From: Volvox africanus
Taxonomy: Eukaryota > Chlorophyta > Chlorophyceae > Chlamydomonadales > Volvocaceae
Length of the DNA: 64,000 nucleotides
Assembly (NCBI GenBank): GCA_030268105.1
Contig: BSDZ01000079.1
Coordinates: 1,555,501 to 1,619,500 of the forward strand
Reading direction: 5' to 3'
Positions within the stretch are counted from its first letter, which is position 1. Every line of letters begins with the position of its first letter. Below the pieces are notes generated by a model. It did not search any database, was not told the origin of the DNA, and was given only the letters and a program-made list of their open reading frames with translations. Below, in pieces: positions 54,301 through 60,300 of this stretch. The translations under genes and the position numbers were made by a program.

Positions 54301-57300
54301 ATGACTGTGTTATTGGTGAATGTTACGTTGAGCAAACGCACCGCTGCCATAGCGCTGTTCGTGCCGGGGTCTTCACGGTCCTGACATTGGACCGCAAACT
54401 GCATTATTGGCAGCGAAGGTTTTGTCAAGGTGTGTGTTAACACATACGTATATTATGAATGCGTATATATACGTACATACGTGTTACATATACATATATA
54501 CACATACATATACGTACATACGTAGATATTTACGTCCATATCGAGAATCGAACGAACAACTTGCTGTAACGAACACCGATGATAGGCAAGAGTATATATA
54601 CATATCATTACTCTGCAAATTGGATTGCTGCGAGGGTTGGTGGATGTGGGCGTCAAGGCGACACGTGAACTGCAAATGCTTGCCAGCAGCCGCCATGAGA
54701 TGGAGCGGGGCAGGGGCCATAGGCATGTCGCGCAGGAGAGCCACCACGATTGCTGCTGCTACAGAAAAGCTTGTTCCGTCATGCACACCTGCTCGTTCGA
54801 AAGCCAGAGCGCTCCGCCCTAGCCGTATATTTGTCAGGACAAAACGAAGAATGCACGTACACGTTGCCAGCGCCGATGCGTCACAGGTAGGGTGGAAATA
54901 TCAACGCAAGCGGGGGCATCAATCAAGTCATAATATGGCTTTGCTCACCAGCAGCTGTGGATATATCGACGCTGCCGTTGGGATGCGCGCATATGAATGC
55001 AGGCTAATACAGCAGGCGCATATGTATGCATGCATGCAAGGAAAATCATTCAGCGAGGAACATGTGGGAACGAACAAAAATGTTCACGACGTCAATCCAC
55101 AACCCTTATCTAAGGAGGCGCAAACCAATCAGGGAAAGAAGCATGCATAACATGCACGTACACGGGAGCTAGCCCCTGCTAAGAAACGCTTGATTTTCCA
55201 ATATCGTCAAAACCATAGGTTGTTGCCCGGTCGCACATCTGACACTGACCTCTGCTGCTGAGTGATCGGTGAAAATGGAATTTGTAATGGTGACGTTCAT
55301 TCTCAGCTGCTCCTGCAGAAGAATATGTGATACCCGAGGCTTAGGGGTATAGTCGTGCGATGCTACTACCGGGCAGCAAGATGGAAAACTCAGATAAGCA
55401 ACTAGCTGAGATGTCTCAGGGCAGCAACAGTCACTAAGATGCATGAACGGGGTGGCCACGCCCAAATAAGCAGGGCAGTATTTAGCACAGATATGCAACT
55501 GATCCTAAAGAAAGTCGTCAACATGTCCAGCTGACCCTAAACATGGCAGCGGTGTACACGCCGCTGCCAGCAAGATGCCAGCACAAGGCTTCTTGCCCAG
55601 ATAGATGGAAGACCCTGATGAGCGCTTTTTCCTCATGCAGGATAAGGTTGACAGCGCGTGTGCGTCTTACAGCAAGATGGGTGACAAAGCCTTAGGTACG
55701 TAAATGCGTGGCACCATAAATGCACCCATCGGCAGCAGCAGGGCATTATTCCCATTGCAGGTCATATATGTGCTCACTCATCACAAATGCACGTTCGGGT
55801 GACTATAATCCCTAATTTTTCAGGCTATTAAATATGCAGCGGGATGCAACATAGACACCGAAGTTCAATACATATACGACATAAATACATCTTTACAGTA
55901 TGTCAGGTATGTAGGCAAGGGTGCCGCGCAAATTCTTTTCCATGAATGCTTACACCGTGTGATGGGTCGACGTCTGTCACCACCGCTAAACCGCCTCCAT
56001 ATCCCGCGCAGCTGTTGTTGGAGAATCTGCATTCTTCTAGGGTGATGCTTGCTTGTGGCGACCCCAAACTGCTTTCACTAGTTACAACCTGCAGAGATAA
56101 CACCCCCACCAAGCATGGCTCGGTTACGATTCCCAGCAGGCAAGATACGGCCTCGTTGAAGCAACCAGCGAACAGCGTGCATGCTCGGTGTGCATATTGC
56201 ACATTTCTGTAGAAATCAGTCATCCGTACTGATAAACTACAAGCCGGTAATGATAGGCGGCTGTACCTAAGCAGGCCACCGTCCGGGCGTAGCTTCCAGT
56301 TAAGCAAATGTAAACCCAAGGTAGACCGTAAAAGAAGAGAGCACGTTGAGGAATGTCCGTTAGTTCGTTTGCGTGTATATGCTTATGGATTCGTAAGATC
56401 CCACCTAAGCGAGCTCAATGGAAATAGGCGTCCGGTAGGGGCAAGCCGGCCCAGAAGATTCACAACCGTTGGGGACCCCACGACTACCAACGTAAAAGAC
56501 ATTTACCGAGTAGAACATGCAATACACAATACAATGAGTTAGCAAAGTAAACGGCTTGGCGCCAAGGACGCACATTCGAGCCCGGGTCACATTTCCCCAG
56601 CTGAATTGGATTCCGATTTCTCCAAATCGATCCCCGAACCACTACTATGCATGAGCACGGCCTTAGGCCAAAGCATTTTTGTTCATAAAACTCGCACATA
56701 TAATCCCTAGCAAACCCATGCTGACTACGTACATTCATAAAATACAGTGCTCCACCGTTCCCAGTAGTTACACATCCTTCGAAGGTTGAGTTGGTGAAGG
56801 ATGCGTGCACACCTGAACCGCCGTAAATACATCCTCCGTTATCGCTGATGTTGCCGTTAACAGAGCTGAATCTGAACGAGGAAGAGTCAACGGAAATTTG
56901 GCTGGCATCGCATAAATAGATGTCACCCCCCATGTTTGTTGCGCTGTTTGCGTCGAAGGCGCAGGAAGACACCTTGAGGGTCGGTGCACCAGCATTGAAG
57001 CTGACAAGGGCGATTGCTGCATATATTCACAGAGGTAGACAGTACGAATATCGTTAAGGTAGAGCGGTAGTTGTAGTTCACGCATGCAGGGAGTTGTAGT
57101 TCACGCATACATACATACATACATACATACATACATACATACATACATACATACATACATACATACATACATACATACATACATACATACATACATACAT
57201 ACATACATACATACATACATACATACACAAAGCCACGTGCTCCTCCCCTGCGCTGTGGCTCGGTCCGGTCAGGACCCCCGGTGCTCGTCTTTGGAGGGCG

Positions 57301-60300
57301 AGTCGCCCACAGCGTAACACCCATAATACATACATAGGCCGCCATTGATCCGGCAGATTGATGATGGTGGTGGGTGCTGAACCCGGGAAAATCACTGATT
57401 TCGGAGAAGTCAACATCCTATGGGCGAACGGATGAGGGTGCCCCGAAATGCAGGGGAAGGTAGGCACTGCCAGGCAGTGGCCATGTGTGAAGCAAAGCCC
57501 CCCTGTTCCACACACATACATACATACACGCATGCATGCATGCAAAGCATACGTAATGAAACTCAAACTCAGCAGCTAACCATGTAGTTGAATTTGAATA
57601 AACAACGACGACCTACGAGCCCGATAAATAATCGTCGGTTCCAAATCCTGTCTCTGAGTTTGTTTGCATCTGCTCCGTGCATAAAAAATGCGTGCTCCGC
57701 ATCATGCACGATCCGGTATGACTATTAACGGAACAAATAATGCCGCTCGGCGAAGATAATAGATAAATAGCACTTTGTTTGCCGAAGAAATATGAAGCCG
57801 CAGGTAATGCGAGCACACCGGCATCTACAGGCACCTACCTCCCCCGGAATTTGCAGTATTGCCGCTAAAGCTGCTCCTCTCGAACTGCATACGCGTTTCG
57901 ACGTGTGGTGATTGAGACGACTGGACGCACACGGCGCCACCACCGCTGCCGTTTACTGCAACGTTATTTATGAAGTCGCTATCTGTGACTTGCACGGTGG
58001 AATCTATTACCGAAAGGCAAGGCCCACATAATCCTGTACTGAAACTGCACTCCAGTCCAGAGAATGTCGCCAATGTGCTCTCCAAAACGAGCACAGCGCT
58101 CGTGGTTTCGGTGCCGCTGGGGCCAAAGGAGTGCTCAGCATTGAAGTTGCGCACGTAAAGATTTGTAGCTGAGATACTCTGACTGCCGGAAATCAAAAGG
58201 CCGTTCAGGTAGCTGAAGGCCGTCGTGAAAGAGGCAAAGGACGCGCTGAAAGACTTAATGCTAATCCCCTCTAAACGTGCCATTGATACATTCTTCAACC
58301 AGATGGCGGCTGTGTACATGGAAGCTACAGTTCCGTCATTGTCACTCTGGTCTGGTGCAGGTGGATCCACAAATTCACCGCCATTGGGAGGTGAGCCGCC
58401 GCCGTACACAGCCGGTGAGACATCGTGGCCGTCCGGTTCGTTAAGTGGTGTAATAATGCCGGCCACCCCTAACAAGGGTGATGTAGGGGCCCCGGACGGT
58501 GCAGGAACGCCCTGCATGCACATAAACCACCAAGGTGACCAAGGTAATATCAGGTTATACATCATGACACTGCTTCCCGGGCAATTTTCTTTCGTTTTTA
58601 GATATTATAGCGGTTCTCCGAACAAACATCAGAAAACAACGTGAATGATCGGAAGTGTTTTCCGATACACATCCGTACTTGATGAGAAGTAATTTGTGAG
58701 ACGTACTTTCCTCAGCCACCGCTTAATGGAGGGGGATGCTAAACACTTCGTTTCCCTTTATACCCAAGTGACTTCACATCTTCCCCGTTTTATTTCCGCG
58801 GGACATGCCCTTGTCCTCCGAAGCGCAATCATACAGCTCGTCCAACACCATCCTGGAGCGTTCGAACAGTCTCCCACGCTGGACCGGTAGGGGGCCAGGG
58901 CGCGAAGACACATGTGTACCGACTAGATAGAAACTAGATAGAATGATGTCGGGCACATCGCCAGGGTAAATATATATATATATATATACGTTGTACAGTA
59001 CGGCAAACATAAACACCCAGACTTATGATGCTTTCAACTATTCAAGTTCTGACTCTCAACCCCAGGCTTTAGGTGTATCGTGCAAAATGCGCCCTCTAGT
59101 GGGTGTAGCTTAGGCTGAGATCACTAGTCGTTTTCACAAAGGGCTAGGCCCAAACTGGGCCATGCGGCAATTGAGGCGGTTGGGCGCTGGCCCTAAATAC
59201 ACCATAAGAGCTTGCGGCTAATAGGCACATGCGGCGTAATCAGCGCAACTGCGTTTTGTCGGGAGTCCCTAGCTAAGCACACTTGGTAAAGGACTCTCCC
59301 CAAGGATTCGGTTGCGGCCAAAATAGATATTCAGGGTTCCAACGGAATGCAGTAACTGGGGAATGAAATACTATCAAATCATCTCGGTCCCGAAACCGCC
59401 CTCCGTGTCATCCTATACACATGCTCAGGCATCCTATAACGTGTTCAGGCACGACTGTTATGGCACGACAAATATGCCCCTGGAGTTCCAGGTTCTACCC
59501 CGACTGAGAACGGGCCAAAGACCCTAAAGATAAGGGCAGGGTGCCCCCATGTCGATGGACGGTGACGACCCCAATTAAAGTGACCTGCGAGCTGACCAGT
59601 AGCGGAGTTGACGCCTTAGTTGATTCGGCAGATTCCGCTGAATGCTGGTGGTGGGTGCTGAACCTGGGAAAACCACTGATTTCGGAGAAGTCGGCATGGG
59701 AGACTGGATGAGGGTGCCCCGAAACACCGGGGAAGGTAGGGACTGCCAGGTTAGTGGCCACGGGTGATGTACCCCCCTATCCTACACACACACATGCTCT
59801 TATGTCGTCGCTCGCATGGCTACCTACAAGTGTTCCATCTTCCCCCCCCCCCAAGCATCTCATTGCGCTCAGTCGCGTCGTATGCCCCGTGTGGCCCGTC
59901 CGAAAATTGCATGCCTCGCGCACCTGGCACGTCCACTTCGCCCGAACTAAGCCGAATACGCAGTTGCCGCCTAATAACCCAGCTGCTTGGGAGTCCCAGA
60001 AAGCAAACACGGTGCAGAAGTGATCCCTCCCCTCAACGGCGGGGGTGAGGACCCCCCACCCCTTAAAAGGTGAAGAGTACCGGACGGTGGATGTAAGACT
60101 ATCCACCTCAGCATTCAATATCCGCCTGCGCAATTAGCTGCGAACCTGCTGTCCACCTAGCACGCATTACCAATAATTATCTCCATCCCAATTAGCCTTT
60201 GTAACCTGCTCGACTTTTTAACCCTTTCTTGCCTCAAGCCACCGCGGCTTATACTCAACTGATATGTCGGCCTTCATTTAACCTATGCATCTCGCTTGCC

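Noticed and set aside
54407..55150. 247-codon plus-strand frame
   Set aside because: It lies antisense over firm giant-gene exons and introns, begins in simple repeat and shows no domain.
57084..57317. Regular CATA array, superficially like a CRISPR or tandem array
   Set aside because: The unit is 4 bp without spacers; a plain microsatellite in a eukaryotic intron.
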